DNA from: Pseudo-nitzschia pungens | Taxonomy: Eukaryota; Bacillariophyta; Bacillariophyceae; Bacillariales; Bacillariaceae | Length of the DNA stretch: 64,000 nt | Assembly (NCBI GenBank): GCA_037355855.1 | Contig: CM074758.1 | Location: 4,313,001-4,377,000, forward strand | Direction: 5' to 3' | Part shown: one piece after another, positions 9,257-20,124 of the stretch | Position numbering within the stretch: position 1 is the stretch's first letter | How the letters are laid out: each line of letters starts with the position of its first letter | Notes under the pieces: generated by a model | The model's input: only the letters and a program-made list of their open reading frames with translations | What the model was told of the DNA's origin: nothing | Databases searched by the model: none | Made by a program: the position numbers and the translations under genes

Positions 9257-9832
9257 CTGGTGTCTACTGGTGTCGACTGGTGTCGACTGGTGTCGACTGG
9301 TGTCGACTGGTGTCGACTGGTGTCGACTGGTGTCGTCTGGTGTTGACTGGTGTCGTCTGGTGTCGTCTGGTGTCGACTGGTGTCATGACGAACATACGAA
9401 TGTACAAGCAGTATGTTCGTATGTTCGTCTGTACGATCGTACAGAAGAACAGACGAACATAAGACGAACAGACGAACATACAATGATACAAATAAACGAT
9501 TGTACCAACGTATGAATAGACGAACGTATGAACATCATACGAATAAACTATTGTACCAACGTATGAATAGACGAACGTATGAACAGACGAACAGACGAAC
9601 AAACGAACAGAAGAACATACGAACATACGAACATACAAGTATACGAACAGACGAACGTACCAACGTATGAACAGATGAACAGACGAACATACAATCATAC
9701 GAACAGACGAACATACCAACGTATGAACATACGAACATACGAACATACGAACACCGGTGTCGACTGGTGTCGACTGGTGTCGACTGGTGTCGACTGGTGT
9801 CGACTGGTGTCGACTGGTGTCGACTGGTGTCG
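9257..9832. repeat. Compound minisatellite: (TGTCGACTGG)n - (ACGAACATACGAACAG)n - (TGTCGACTGG)n
   Basis: Two arrays of an almost perfect 10-bp unit (9257-9384 and 9754-9832, same orientation) flank about 370 bp built from ACGAACA-, TACGAACA- and CAACGTATGAAC-type words (9386-9753). Open frames on both strands here are low-complexity artefacts. Confidence 0.9.
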
Positions 9833-9967
9833 CAGGGGGTTTCGAGAATTTAATTTTTATTTTCAAATTTTCGTCGCGCGCGGAGAGATTGGATCGTGCG
9901 CGATTTTTGGGATGATCGAAGAATTTAATATCTACGAAGTAATTTTTTTTCCAAAAAATCAACCATG

Positions 9968-10041
9968 TTCCAGCTGTCCCCTGGTTCTACATCATCAACT
10001 ACTAATTTCTACGGAAACCGGGGGACAGCTGATAGGAATTC
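9968..10041 (-). repeat. Copy of the CAGCTGTCCCC palindromic element
   Basis: CAGCTGTCCCCTGGTTCTAC at the left and ACCGGGGGACAGCTGATAGG at the right form the arms around ATCATCAACTACTAATTTC. The outer left arm is replaced by the inverted repeat at 9954-9970. Confidence 0.65.
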
Positions 10042-10688
10042 CAAAAAACTATCACAAGAAACGAGCAGATGGAGATTGCCAAGGCACACCTGTCTACAGA
10101 GCAAATCGAAACGCTAGAGGGTATGAAAGAGAAGTATCCTTGTGAGGAGTAGCGCGAGCGCTTGTAGTTTATGTTGTTAGTGGTTTAAAGTTGAAAGTGG
10201 TTTATTTGTTACAGAGCAACTTCTTGCCTTTATTATTGTTGCAGATGAAGACCGGAGCAAAAAAAAGTGATCGAAATTTCGTCTCGGAGATTTTGAACCT
10301 CTATTTCGAACCTCTACTATAGGGTAGGGTGTGAAGAGGTTTGTTTTTAGGTCCTCAGTGTTAAAGTCATTGGCTGACGCACGTGTAGAAAATGTACTGT
10401 GGTCTACGGTGTCACCATGACTTGAACCACTAAACTCTTAGTATTAATCAATATTTAAAAAATAAAAATCAGAAATCAATTAACGAATATCATTTAATTT
10501 TTTTCGATAACCCCCTTGAGATAATCCCTCTCCCTTGGTAACGTGTACAAAGTATCATTGTGGTGAGGAACTGAACAACTAAAGACATGTCGGTGAAGGG
10601 TATAGTGGCAAAAATTAATTTTAATATTTTTAATTTTTGATATTTATTAAATTTAAGTTTTGATATTTATTAATTATAATTTTAACAA

Positions 10689-10765
10689 TACTACGGATTT
10701 CCTATCAGCTGTCCCCCGGCCTCTGTAGAAACGAGTAGTTGGGGATGTAGAACCGGGGGACAGCT
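10689..10765 (+). repeat. Copy of the CAGCTGTCCCC palindromic element
   Basis: The left arm TACTACGGATTTCCTATCAG is followed by CTGTCCCCCGG, and the right arm ends AACCGGGGGACAGCT. The right outer arm is missing. Confidence 0.65.
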
Positions 10766-10805
10766 ATTCTGCGAATCAGAATTAGATTGATTAAGGTAAG
10801 GTTAC

Positions 10806-10830
10806 TGTCGTATCTCCCAAAACTACGACA
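10806..10830 (-). repeat. 25-bp palindromic motif, right inverted copy
   Basis: Inverse of the motif at 8561-8585 with one mismatch, 2.2 kb away. Confidence 0.65.
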
Positions 10831-11084
10831 GACTATCAGTGATAAATAATTATCTATCATGCACATCATCGAAGCAAAAGCTGTATATGTACGGTAAAAA
10901 AACCTTACGGTAGGTAACTCGGGGCGAAGAAACTTTGTGCACTAAGTAGCTAGGTGGCATCAACATCATGAACGAAGATAAATTATCTATCGTGCCCATG
11001 AGATAATTTTTTATTTGTTAAGATTTCTTTTTTTCCGGCGAAAAATAGTCATTACCGGGGGCTCCTGTACGTGTACCGTACAAT

Positions 11085-11254
11085 TACTTAATTGTAGTAT
11101 TTCGGAACGGAGGCAGTAATACTACGGAATTCCTATCAGCTGTCCCCCGGTTTCCGTAGAAATTAGTAGTCGAGGACGTACCGTAGAACCGGGGGACAGC
11201 TGATAGGAATTCCGTAGTATTACTACCTCCGTTCCGAAATACTACAATTAAGTA
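11085..11254. mobile_element. 170-bp near-perfect hairpin element (MITE-like)
   Basis: The arms 11085-11152 and 11187-11254 are inverted copies of 68 bp with one mismatch that I can see, enclosing 34 bp. From outside in, each arm holds TACTTAATTGTAG, then the complement of CTACCTCCGTTCCGAAATAC, then the shared core GGAATTCCTATCAGCTGTCC. The CCTCCGTTCCGAAATA part resembles the published Stowaway/mariner MITE terminal repeat, but it sits inside the arm and points inward-out. The structure is non-coding. Confidence 0.8.
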
Positions 11255-11431
11255 CCTTATCGAATAAGTTACTGTATGGTCTCGCCATAAACCTTACTTC
11301 ATACCATAAATAAGTCTACGGTAATCTTACCCGTACAGGCACGCGATGAATGAAATCTTGGGACGAAGACGGTCAAAGAACGCAAACCTCATATAAAATC
11401 TACACGATCTTTCAGACCCTCCTCAAAACAG

Positions 11432-13930
11432 ATGATTGTCTCGAACACGGAAAACACGATGACACCAAAGACCGACCGCAAGCAAACAACAACCATGAGA
11501 AAAATTCCTTTCACGGTGTTTGCGATCCTCGGGTGCACCGTGATTTCGTGGATCACTTTTGTGAGCGTCTCGCGTCCCCTTTGTGCGGTTTCGACGGCTC
11601 TCAAAGAGGAGCGGAACTATGACCGGGCATCAGCACCCCCCATCTCGAAGACCGCCGAAAGCAACCGGGAGACCAACGAGGAAAGCGACCCCAACGATTT
11701 CGGTGCGGTCCTGGGAGGCTTCAGTTCCGCCACCGGAAAGGTGTTTTCGGGCGAGAAAATCCGCGACTGGCCTTTGGAGAGAGTCTTTCGCAACAAGAGC
11801 GAGAAACTCGAGCGGTTGCGGTCTCCCGTGAGAATCCACGACGATATCGAGTGCGAGAAGTGGAACGTCGTTACCACGATTTACGACAACTCCGAGGGCG
11901 TCCGAAGAGCCATGAAGTCTCCGGGATGGTGCACCGTCATCGTGGCAGATACAATAACGTCGGTGGATTACATGGAGAAGATGAGAGTTCTGGAAGACGA
12001 GATCACGACGAAGTTCTTGAAGGAGGCCAACAAAAACAAAAACAAAAACAAAAACGAGAAGAAAGCCATTCGGGGCCGTCGCCTCGCTGCCCCCGAGTCC
12101 AAAGGAAAGGTCGTTTTTTTGTCGGTCGAAGACCAGTTGAAATGGATCGAAAACGAGCGAGACTCGGTGGAGGGCGAAGGCACTTCCGCCGTCGGCGAGT
12201 TTCTGGAATCCATCCCATTCAAGCACTTTGCCCGGAAAAACCTCGGATTCTTCTATGCCATCGCGCACGGGGCCAAAATCATTTTCGACTTTGACGATGA
12301 CAACTTTTTGCCGAGCGTCGTCTCACCCGATGGAAAAGAAACGATCCTTCCTCCCCTCCACGACACCAAGAAACTCCGGAACGCTGCCATGATCGTGAAT
12401 GGACCCAAATGCTTGAACCACCATTTTCTTATGAAGGCCACCGTCGATGGTGTCACGTGGCCGAGGGGATTCCCCATTTCGCAGCTAACCAACAAGGCCA
12501 CCCGAGGCCGCATACTCGTCGATGGAGCCGACGCACGGGAGATCGATCTGGAGCGGGAAATTGGCGTGCTGCAGTTTGTCGCCGACAACAATCCCGACGT
12601 CGACGCTGTCCACCGACTCGTCCAGGGACAGGTCCATCCCGATACCAAGGAGCCGATTGTCTTCAAGCGCCACTCCAAGTACGAGAACGACCCCTCGAAA
12701 AAGGAGGTGGAAAACTACTACAACACCGTGACGGAACTGTCGACACACGGATCGCTGCTGATTCCCTCCCACACCTTCGTCCCGTACAACGCCCAGGCTA
12801 CCTTGCACATGTACAAGGCCTTTTTTGCCACCTATCTGCCCTTCACGGTCGGTGGGAGAATCAGCGACATCTGGAGGTCCTACTTTGCCCAGAGGACCTT
12901 CCGGGACATTGACACGACTCCCCCCGGCGATGACCCGAGCACCACCAACGGCAACGCCGGTCTCAGGCTCGCATTCTTACCGCCCGACATTTTCCAGGAT
13001 CGAAACGAACACTCGCTCCTGGCGGACTGGAACGCCGAGGAGGACCTCTACTACAAGACGGAAAAATTGCTCGACTTTTTGGACTCGTGGGACTACGACG
13101 ACCACGACGACGGCGACGTGGATTACGAGTGGGGCATCCCCGCACGGATGGAAAAGCTCTGGATCGACCTCTACGAGCACGATTACATCGGCAAGAGAGA
13201 TGTGATTGTCCTGCAGCGCTGGCTCTCCGCGCTGGCCCAGGTCGGCTACAAATTTCCGAGGGCGCAACCGAAGACGACCCGCCACATCAAGGACGTCGAG
13301 CTGGTGGGCTCGTTCGATAAGGAAGAAATCGACGGCGGTGAAGAGGAGGTCACGTCCAAAATCTTGTTTTGGTACCAGAAATGGAGGCAGCGCTTTCAGC
13401 ACGTGAGCATTCGGGGTCCCTTTTCGAAAAAAATGATCGAGGCGCTAACGGAAGAACACGGACTCGACGTACAAAAAACAGAGGGATCCGACAAGCCCCC
13501 GAACAAATACAGAAAGGGATCGCAGAAGTCAGAGATCAAGGGGACCCTGTACATTGGCGAGGAAACCCTGGTCAACGTCAACACATTGTTCGATGGCCCC
13601 GACGATCGCTCCACCGAAAAATCGTTCGCGGGAAAATCGGCGTACCCGTTCTTCGACGTGCACCCCTCGTCCTTGTCGGAGCGAAAAACCAGTGCTTCGG
13701 GGCAAGGGTTTGTCTACACGTCCTCCGATGGAAGCAGCGTTGGCGTCTGCGCGGCCCTGGATAAGGAGACCGGCCTCTTGAAGAAGGTGGAGAAATGCGG
13801 CGACTCGGAAGGCGGTGTCGATAAGAAAAAGGGTTCCTCCGGCAAGCTATCGACCGATGGATATCGAATCTGGGATCAAATCTTTGATTGGGCGACGGCC
13901 GGAACGGCACCCAAGAACTTCGCGACGTAG
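11432..13930 (+). CDS. STELLO-like (DUF288) putative glycosyltransferase, 832 aa
   Basis: Predicted type II Golgi membrane protein. In plants STELLO proteins act in the Golgi and affect cellulose synthase assembly; the diatom role is unknown. Residues 1-23 are cytosolic, about 25-46 (IPFTVFAILGCTVISW...) form the anchor, and a long lumenal part follows. Family hallmarks are KWNVVTTIYD at about 143, GWCTVIVADT, VVFLSVEDQ, and ARKNLGFFYAIAHGAKIIFD followed by the acidic FDDDN at about 267-292 (likely metal/nucleotide-sugar site). GGRISDIWRSYFAQRTF lies at about 474 and FLPPDIFQDRNEHS follows. A C-terminal WYQKWRQRF block ends the conserved part. An Asn/Lys hexanucleotide linker (NKNKNKNKN) lies at about 200-210. 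ATG 11432 is the first in frame; ATG 11459 is possible. Single exon; no operon context. Confidence 0.85.
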   Translation: MIVSNTENTMTPKTDRKQTTTMRKIPFTVFAILGCTVISWITFVSVSRPLCAVSTALKEERNYDRASAPPISKTAESNRETNEESDPNDFGAVLGGFSSATGKVFSGEKIRDWPLERVFRNKSEKLERLRSPVRIHDDIECEKWNVVTTIYDNSEGVRRAMKSPGWCTVIVADTITSVDYMEKMRVLEDEITTKFLKEANKNKNKNKNEKKAIRGRRLAAPESKGKVVFLSVEDQLKWIENERDSVEGEGTSAVGEFLESIPFKHFARKNLGFFYAIAHGAKIIFDFDDDNFLPSVVSPDGKETILPPLHDTKKLRNAAMIVNGPKCLNHHFLMKATVDGVTWPRGFPISQLTNKATRGRILVDGADAREIDLEREIGVLQFVADNNPDVDAVHRLVQGQVHPDTKEPIVFKRHSKYENDPSKKEVENYYNTVTELSTHGSLLIPSHTFVPYNAQATLHMYKAFFATYLPFTVGGRISDIWRSYFAQRTFRDIDTTPPGDDPSTTNGNAGLRLAFLPPDIFQDRNEHSLLADWNAEEDLYYKTEKLLDFLDSWDYDDHDDGDVDYEWGIPARMEKLWIDLYEHDYIGKRDVIVLQRWLSALAQVGYKFPRAQPKTTRHIKDVELVGSFDKEEIDGGEEEVTSKILFWYQKWRQRFQHVSIRGPFSKKMIEALTEEHGLDVQKTEGSDKPPNKYRKGSQKSEIKGTLYIGEETLVNVNTLFDGPDDRSTEKSFAGKSAYPFFDVHPSSLSERKTSASGQGFVYTSSDGSSVGVCAALDKETGLLKKVEKCGDSEGGVDKKKGSSGKLSTDGYRIWDQIFDWATAGTAPKNFAT

Positions 13931-14541
13931 TTGCTGTTCGATCAGATTAGTCGGAGAACGGTAAATAGACAGACGTAGAAAATGAACAAAACACAGTTCG
14001 TGAATCAATAACAAAGGAATTCACAAGCAGAATTCTCTATAAGGTAGTATGTGGCAAAAGAACAAAGGAAACAGTGATGTTTGTTTTGAAAGTATTCTGA
14101 TTGAATCAAAAGATCACAGAATTACAAGGATGGCGGTGAAAAAACAGAATATAAAGAGGTTGAAGCTGACAGTGAAGGATCTGTATATTGTTGTGAAAGA
14201 ACTGACGAGAAGACAAAAACAGAATATTAGTGGAATAACACGACAGGTAGAGGTTGAGAAGTGACTGGCAACAATTCAGTTGGGATTATTGGAGGAGAAT
14301 GTATGGCTCATATTTTGTAGGAAATAGAATCCAATAAAGTAAACACTTCTGTTAATCCATTATTTCAACCATCTCAACATTCTTCGAAGCATGTTTTGAG
14401 TTGTAAGTGTTGGAACAATCGAGTTCGAACAGAAGGTAAGTAGGTGAAAGCGGGATCCGTTAAGGTAGACGTACCTGTGTTTCGCAAGGATCATGAAGAC
14501 GAGTTTGCAGTGTGGTGGTCTTATTTCAATGCTTATTGGGC
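13931..14541. other. Intergenic, no supported feature
   Basis: A 71-codon frame at 14049-14264 has no recognisable features. Nothing else stands out between the glycosyltransferase and the decayed copia fragment. Confidence 0.5.
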
Positions 14542-15875
14542 ATGGAAGAAGTGGCGGTGAGTGCCTTGGATGAAGTGTATGATGAGAGTATGGTAGAGGA
14601 GGACTATGTGTTCTTGTTTTCCTTGACCAAGCGCAAAAAGGTGTATCAGTCCGTTGAACACGCTTTTGGCTAGTATATCGATGCAGCAAATCAACACCGG
14701 TTGGTAGCGGCAGCATTGACCGACGTGGATGGCGAGCTCTATTTGGTGGGAGCAACAGGAGAGACCTACGGGAATACGGAGGAACTCAACGTAATGAATT
14801 ACAAGCAGGCTGCCATGCAGACTGTCGATCGCAAGGAATGGGAGAAAGCAATCAAGGTCGAACACGACAAGATGGTTAAGTACAACGTGTTTGAACTGGT
14901 CCATCCCAAGGACGTTCCGGCAGGAACCAAACTGTTTGATAGCACATGGGCCATGAAGAAGAAGCCCAATGGTGTATTTAGAGCACGGAACGCGTTCAGG
15001 GGGTTCCAGCAGGAGGATGGCAAGCATTTCGACAGCCATGCCAGACCTCTCCAGTTGCCACAGAGGTAAGCATCAGAGTATGTTTTGCATTGACTCTAAC
15101 AGCGAACTGGTACTAGCACCTTGTTGATGTGGAGGGAGCCTTCTTAAATGGGGAGTTCCAACACCCTGACAGACACAAGATCTACATGAAAATACCAGAG
15201 GCCTACAAGAAGTGGTATCCATTGTGGGGAGTGTTCAAGTTGCTCAAGACGCAATACAGGACAGTACAAGCGGCGCTGCAGTACTATCGAGAATGCTGCA
15301 AGGCGCTAGCATTCTTGGGTTTCACTGGGAATCCGGCAGAACCATGTGTATTCTACAAGTGGAAGGAACAACAGTTGATATTGTTCGTGTTGTGGGTAGA
15401 TGACTGCTGCATTTCTGGACCAAAGGAGCTGGTGTTACAGACTGTGAAAGAGTTCATGTCATTGTGGGATTGCAAGGATCTGGGACAGTTGCAGGAATAT
15501 GTGGGGTGCAGAGTCGAACGCAATATGGGATACATTCGGTTAACGCAACGAGTCAAAGTGCAACGTTTCGAGGACGAGTTCGATTGCAAAGGCGGCAATG
15601 GTGAGAGCAATAGGGCTCCAACAACACCAGCAGAGTCGGGAAGTGTTCTTGAATTCAAACCAGCAACAGATGAGGAGCTGAACCCAGAAGAACAGACCAA
15701 GTACCGTTCTGGCATAGGGATACTGCTCCACATGATGAGATGGAGCAGATCAGATGTGTTGAACGCAGTCCGAGAACTATCCAGTCACATGCAGAAGGCA
15801 AGCAAGAGAAGTCTCAAGGCGTTGAAGAGAGTGATGAACTACATTGTCTCCACCAAGTGTAACATGCTGGCGTAG
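14542..15875 (+). pseudogene. Decayed Ty1/copia pol fragment (reverse transcriptase)
   Basis: Remnant of a copia-type polyprotein. Recognisable parts are the RT entry (NYKQAAMQTVDRKEWEKAI, then FDSTWAMKKKPNGV), the catalytic LVDVEGAFLNGEF, the second catalytic site as LFVLWVDDCCI, and the RT-RNase H junction KYRSGIGILLHMMRWSRSDV. Breaks are an in-frame TAG at 14671-14673, a frame change near 15035-15045 and a TAG at 15114-15116. Homology ends at about 15875 in the RNase H connection; integrase upstream and the RNase H domain are absent, and no LTRs were found. It is an old fragment, clearly different from the three gypsy elements. Confidence 0.85.
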
Positions 15876-16619
15876 CCTTACTACGAGAGGCTCTAAATGA
15901 TTATTAAATCCCGCATGTACTCCAATATATATGATATTCATGTATGTATGTTTGGTATATACACACATACAACGGACACTGACTGGATACTCAAATATCA
16001 AGATAAAATATCAAGAGTCCCATGACTCGCCGATTATTGATTTATGCCCGCCGAATAATATATCATTATTCGATCGTTCATCAATACTCAAGGAATCATT
16101 CCCATCTCGTAAAGCATTCAACGTCAATTCTTTGAATTGAGTATATTCCTTAATCCACCTTTAATCCGGATAATTCTTCAGTGGTATCCTACCATAATAC
16201 CACAATCCTTTGGTACCTCAAAACTGTTTTTCGACCCCTGCTCGGAACGTTAATACCCCACCTCCAAAGGTCTAAATTTGAGACCCATTGTTGAGCCTCT
16301 ATTTCAAAATTTATCGCGCACTCCCAATTTTTTTTAATTGTACATCATGACAGCGCATGTAACATGTCACACTTTAACCTCTCAAGATTTCACACTCCGA
16401 CCTCTCAATATTATCTGCTTCCACCTCGAAAAATATTATTGTCCATCCTCTTAAAATGGTATGCTCCATCATCCAAATATCTCACTCTCTGTCCTACGAA
16501 TATCTCATTCTCCATCCGCATAATTTATCAGGCGCCGACATCATAATCTACCAGTCTACGAATCACATAATAATACAATATTATTAAGGTTAAGAGCTAC
16601 TACCCTGACTGCTACCAAA
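15876..16619. other. AT-rich intergenic, no supported feature
   Basis: Low-complexity AT-rich DNA with several TACTCCAA and CCTCGAA-type words; no gene, and no obvious element end for the copia fragment. Confidence 0.5.
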
Positions 16620-16867
16620 TTCTGTTGCATTTTATTTCAGTTGCCATTGCTTTTTATTTCAGTTGCTGTCGCATGCTATTTCAATTCCCGTGCATCGTAT
16701 TGCAGTTCCCGTTGCCTTCCTAGTAGTACTTCAGTTGCTGTCGCATGCTATTTCAATTCCCGTCGCATTTCAGTTCCCATTGCCTTGTTGACTTCCTAGT
16801 ACTTCAGTTCCCCTCACGTCGCATCATATTTCAGTTCCCGTCCCATTGTATTTCAGTGATTCTTCTT
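16620..16867. repeat. Degenerate tandem array of TTTCAGTTCCCGTCGCAT-type units
   Basis: Units of about 20-35 bp (TATTTCAGTT, CCCGTTGCC, GTCGCATGCTATTTCAATT) repeat imperfectly. The last 73 bp (16795-16867) recur exactly at 21852-21924 on the other side of element B. Confidence 0.75.
16795..16867 (+). repeat. 73-bp direct repeat, left of element B
   Basis: Identical to 21852-21924. It starts CCTAGTACTTCAGTTCCCCT and ends CAGTGATTCTTCTT. Integrase coding of element B stops abruptly on reaching it. Confidence 0.85.
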
Positions 16868-19800
16868 GAGCTGACTGCTGGCTCTGGTGTTGACTTGAGG
16901 GGGATTAACGTGGACTAGCACTCTGAGAATATCAGCAACTGTATGGTGGACTCTTTCACAGATGGCGTTTGACTGTGGGTTCTTCACTGTAGTGGGGATG
17001 GACTGAATTCCATACTGCCTGAGTGTGGTCTGGAACTCAGCTCCTAGAAATTCTCCACCATTGTCGTGGACACACCTGATAGGTCTTGGATATCTTGAGA
17101 GCCAGCAGTTCTTGAATTGGTCTGATACATGTTGGGAGGATTTGTCTCTGATTCTTATGATTTCAAGTAGATTGGTGACTGGATCAATACAAGTTAGGGC
17201 CTTGAAGTTGTAGTTCTTGCCCTGAGCTGTAATTTTCCACGGGCCTATTAGGTCCACATGCACCTCGTTGAATGGCGCTAGTGGGGCTTCTTTCAGAGGA
17301 AGCTTCCCATATTTGGATTGCTGATTCTTGTATTTAATGCAGTTGTCGGGGCAGATGTAGGACTTGCATAGATTGGACAAATTGTCAGCATAGAATCGAG
17401 CTGCAATGGTTTGATAAAGCCTGGTGGATCCACAATGACCCAACAGAAGATGATACCACTTGATTGTATCATCGATCAGTGTTGATGGGATATAAATTCT
17501 CCAATTATTCGGGTTGGACTGATTCGCATAACGTAACATTTGATTACCTTCTAGTTCTTGGTGGAAGAAGGCTTTGGATTGAATCTTGAACTTGATGGTA
17601 GGATCTTTTTGCTGATGGAGATAGATGGTTGAATAGTTCACCGGGCATTCCATGTCTGTTGTATTCGGTAGGTTGACTAGGCACTCATTGTTCAGCAGGC
17701 AGGCTTGTAATTCATGGTCTGCGTCATTGCACAAGTGCTGGAATAGGTTCGGGAACTCTGCTAAGAACAGTTCTTCATCTTGTTTGGGGACTTCAAGTTT
17801 CAAAAAATCAATAAGAGTGCCCTTACCAAGGGCTTCTTTCTTCCCCACAGTAGGTGGATCCATCCTGGGTAGTCTGGAGAAGGCATCAGCAAGAACATTC
17901 TTCTTGCCCTCAACATAGGTGAGATTGACACCAAATTCTTCACGGAATAGTCTCCACCGGAGGACTCGTTGGACTGAAAGTGTCCGGAAGGTAAGATTCT
18001 TATGGTCGGTGTATACATTGATGACTCCACCGAGGAGCATTTTGCGATATTCCTTGCAACATAGTACTATTGCGAGGAGTTCTTTTTCCATGGTGGTATA
18101 GTTCTTTTGAGCATCAGATAGTTTCTTGGACCAATAAGCAATAGGCTTGCCATCTTGTAATATAGCGGTGCCAAGCTGTAGGTCTGAGGCATCAGTGTAC
18201 AGTTCAAAGGGCTTGTTGAGGTCTGGATAGGTGTTCAGCGCATCTGCTGCCACCATGGCTTTCATCTCTTGGAAGGCTTTGTCTTGAGCAGGTCCCCAAG
18301 TGAAAGCTGAAGGAGCTTTCCTTTGTTTCGCTTTGATGGTAGCTGCTTGAGGAGCTTGCTTCTTGGGGTTCCGGTGATATCGAAGAGAGGAGCAAGGACG
18401 TTGGGTCTGCGAGGCCACATGTCTCTGTAGTATCCTACTGCTCCTAGGAAGGATTTGACTTGGGTCACAGTTCTTGGTCAGTCCATATGTAGGATGGCTT
18501 CAATCTTCTTTCTCCATGGCTTAACTGATGTAGGTGTCATCCAGTATCCAAGGAAGTCGGTTTCTTGTACAGCCCAATCACACTTGAGTGGGTTGCATTT
18601 AAGTCCATTCTGGTTGAGCCTGTCTAGGATCTTGTCAATGGTTTTCATGTGGAGGTCAAAGGAGCCATTGGTCCAGATGCCAATATCATCAATATAAACA
18701 GTGCAGTCAGTGTCTTGTAGGATATCTTCCATCAGCTGCTGCGCCACATCCGGGGAGACTTTAACTCCCATTGGTAGTCGTTGATATTCATAGCAACCAT
18801 ACGGAGTGACTATGGTACAGAGCTTTTTGCTTGCATCATCCAGTTCAAAGCAGTAGTATTGCATAGACAAGTCAATCTTGGTGAAGTGGGTATACTTGCC
18901 ACGCTTGTTCATGATGTCTTGTATCCGGGGGATTGGATAAGGACGCCTCTCAAGAAGTTCATTGAGTTCTCTGAAGTCTGATACCCATCTAACTCTGTTG
19001 TCTTTCTTTGGTACTATAAAGGTTGGAAATGCCCATTCGGCCGGTCCAGTGCAACGCTTGAGGACTCCATCATTACAAAGATTCTGGAGTTCCCTTTTGA
19101 ATAGGTCTTCTCTTTTGTATGCATCTGGGTAAGGCTTCTTGTGTATGGGCTTGGATCCGGGCTTCAGTCTTAGAGAGATCTTCTTGTGAGGGTACTTGCC
19201 AAGTTCGCCGTTGAAGACATTAGGATATTTGTTTAGTATGGCTTGGAACTGTTGTTGCTCTGCTTTGGACATGTGGGACTGTTGTTGTGCAACTGTAGAT
19301 GGATCTGTTTCTTGGTAGGCTCTGTCGAGGATCACCTTGGACTTGTATGGATTGGCAAAGGAGAGGTCATCAGCAAAGAGTTCAGCATCTTCTAGTTCTT
19401 CCATGAGCATGGAGTGGTTGTCATGGTATAAGGAGGTGTCCTTCATAGGAATGGTTCGTTCCATCCACTGGACTGCTCCTTCTTTGAATAGGAGGTTGAT
19501 CTGTGCTAGGTGGAGGAAGTCTCTGCCCAGTATCAGATCATATTTGCAGTCAGGGGAATGGAAGAGCCTTGCCTCCTGTCGATCGATGGTGTAGTTGCCA
19601 AACTCCTGGAGCTTGATGTTCTTCATGATGATATACTCGGTCGTATCAAAGCTTCCATTCGCTGTGGTAGTTAGGACTTGATGTTTGCTGTGAATGGGTA
19701 TTGTGCCAAATGGTAGTGCTCTCTTGTTGATTAAAGTTCCGGAGGATCCACTATCTAGTAGTGCTAGTAGTGGTCTTGATTTCATGGGGATGCCTTGTAT

Positions 19801-20124
19801 GTACTGTACGTTGGTTAGAAGAATAGGAGCCACGTTGCTCGTATTCTGAATAGGAGCCACGTTGCTCTTATTCGATGCCTGTTCTGCTGTATTTTTATTT
19901 GTATTTCCAGCAGTCGACAGCAGCTTTAAATAATTTTGCTCCAGCGCACCTCCTTTGGTGTAGTCTTTGGAGTTTTGGGTGTTGCAATAGAGGTTTTTTG
20001 CTGTACCCGTGGACCAATTCCTTGCCAGGGACAAGAGTGGTCTATTTATTGCTGCTGTACTATCTTTAGTACTAGCATCAGTTGTACCCTTGGATCGATT
20101 TGATTGATTTCGATTCGTATCCAT
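16853..20124 (-). pseudogene. pol: Pol of element B (protease, RT, RNase H, integrase core), broken
   Basis: Reading downward from ATG 20124: protease LLDSGSSGTL at about residue 111, RT with FTKIDLSMQYY and catalytic YIDD, and connection KSFLGAVGYYRDM. RNase H follows with ELYTDASDLQLG and YTDHKNLTF, then the integrase zinc site (GHCGSTRLYQ...CKSYICPDNC) and the catalytic core D (HVDLIGPW), D (VHDNGGEF), E (NAICERV). Damage: UGA at 18478-18480 just after the RT, then a frame change near 18340-18400, after which the frame is open to 16853. The last codons (16867 down to 16853) are templated by the flanking 73-bp repeat, showing that the C-terminus is truncated. Otherwise the sequence is well preserved, so decay is recent. 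Confidence 0.85.
18478..18480 (-). other. Premature UGA in element B pol
   Basis: The RT frame ends KIEAILHMD-stop here and continues in the same frame with VTQVKSFLGAVGYYRDM, the expected RT-RNase H connection, down to about 18360 where the frame changes. Confidence 0.8.

Larger units (their letters stand above)
9101..10041. mobile_element. Inverted-repeat-bounded block enclosing the minisatellite
   Basis: GAACATGGTTGATTTTT at 9121-9137 is repeated in perfect inverse at 9954-9970. The left flank TACTACAAAGTTCCT and the right flank AGGAATTCC match the two ends of the small palindromic family. It could be a larger, non-autonomous relative into which the minisatellite expanded. No coding capacity. 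Confidence 0.4.
7990..11431. other. Gene-free region of 3.4 kb packed with repeats
   Basis: No protein-coding gene or structural RNA is supported. Open frames across 9181-10145 are translations of the minisatellite. The stretch holds the palindromic-element copies, minisatellite and hairpins listed separately; the remainder is AT-rich with many short GGTAACC/GGTTACC-type words. Confidence 0.6.

Noticed and set aside
9181..10145. Open frames such as RTDEHTNI or CLFVRLFV repeats
   Set aside because: Translations of the compound minisatellite on both strands.
11630..12268. Open frames antisense to or overlapping the STELLO-like gene
   Set aside because: No motif, and the sense frame contains all family hallmarks.
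14049..14264. 71-codon frame rich in Lys
   Set aside because: Too short and without features; AT-rich context makes chance likely.
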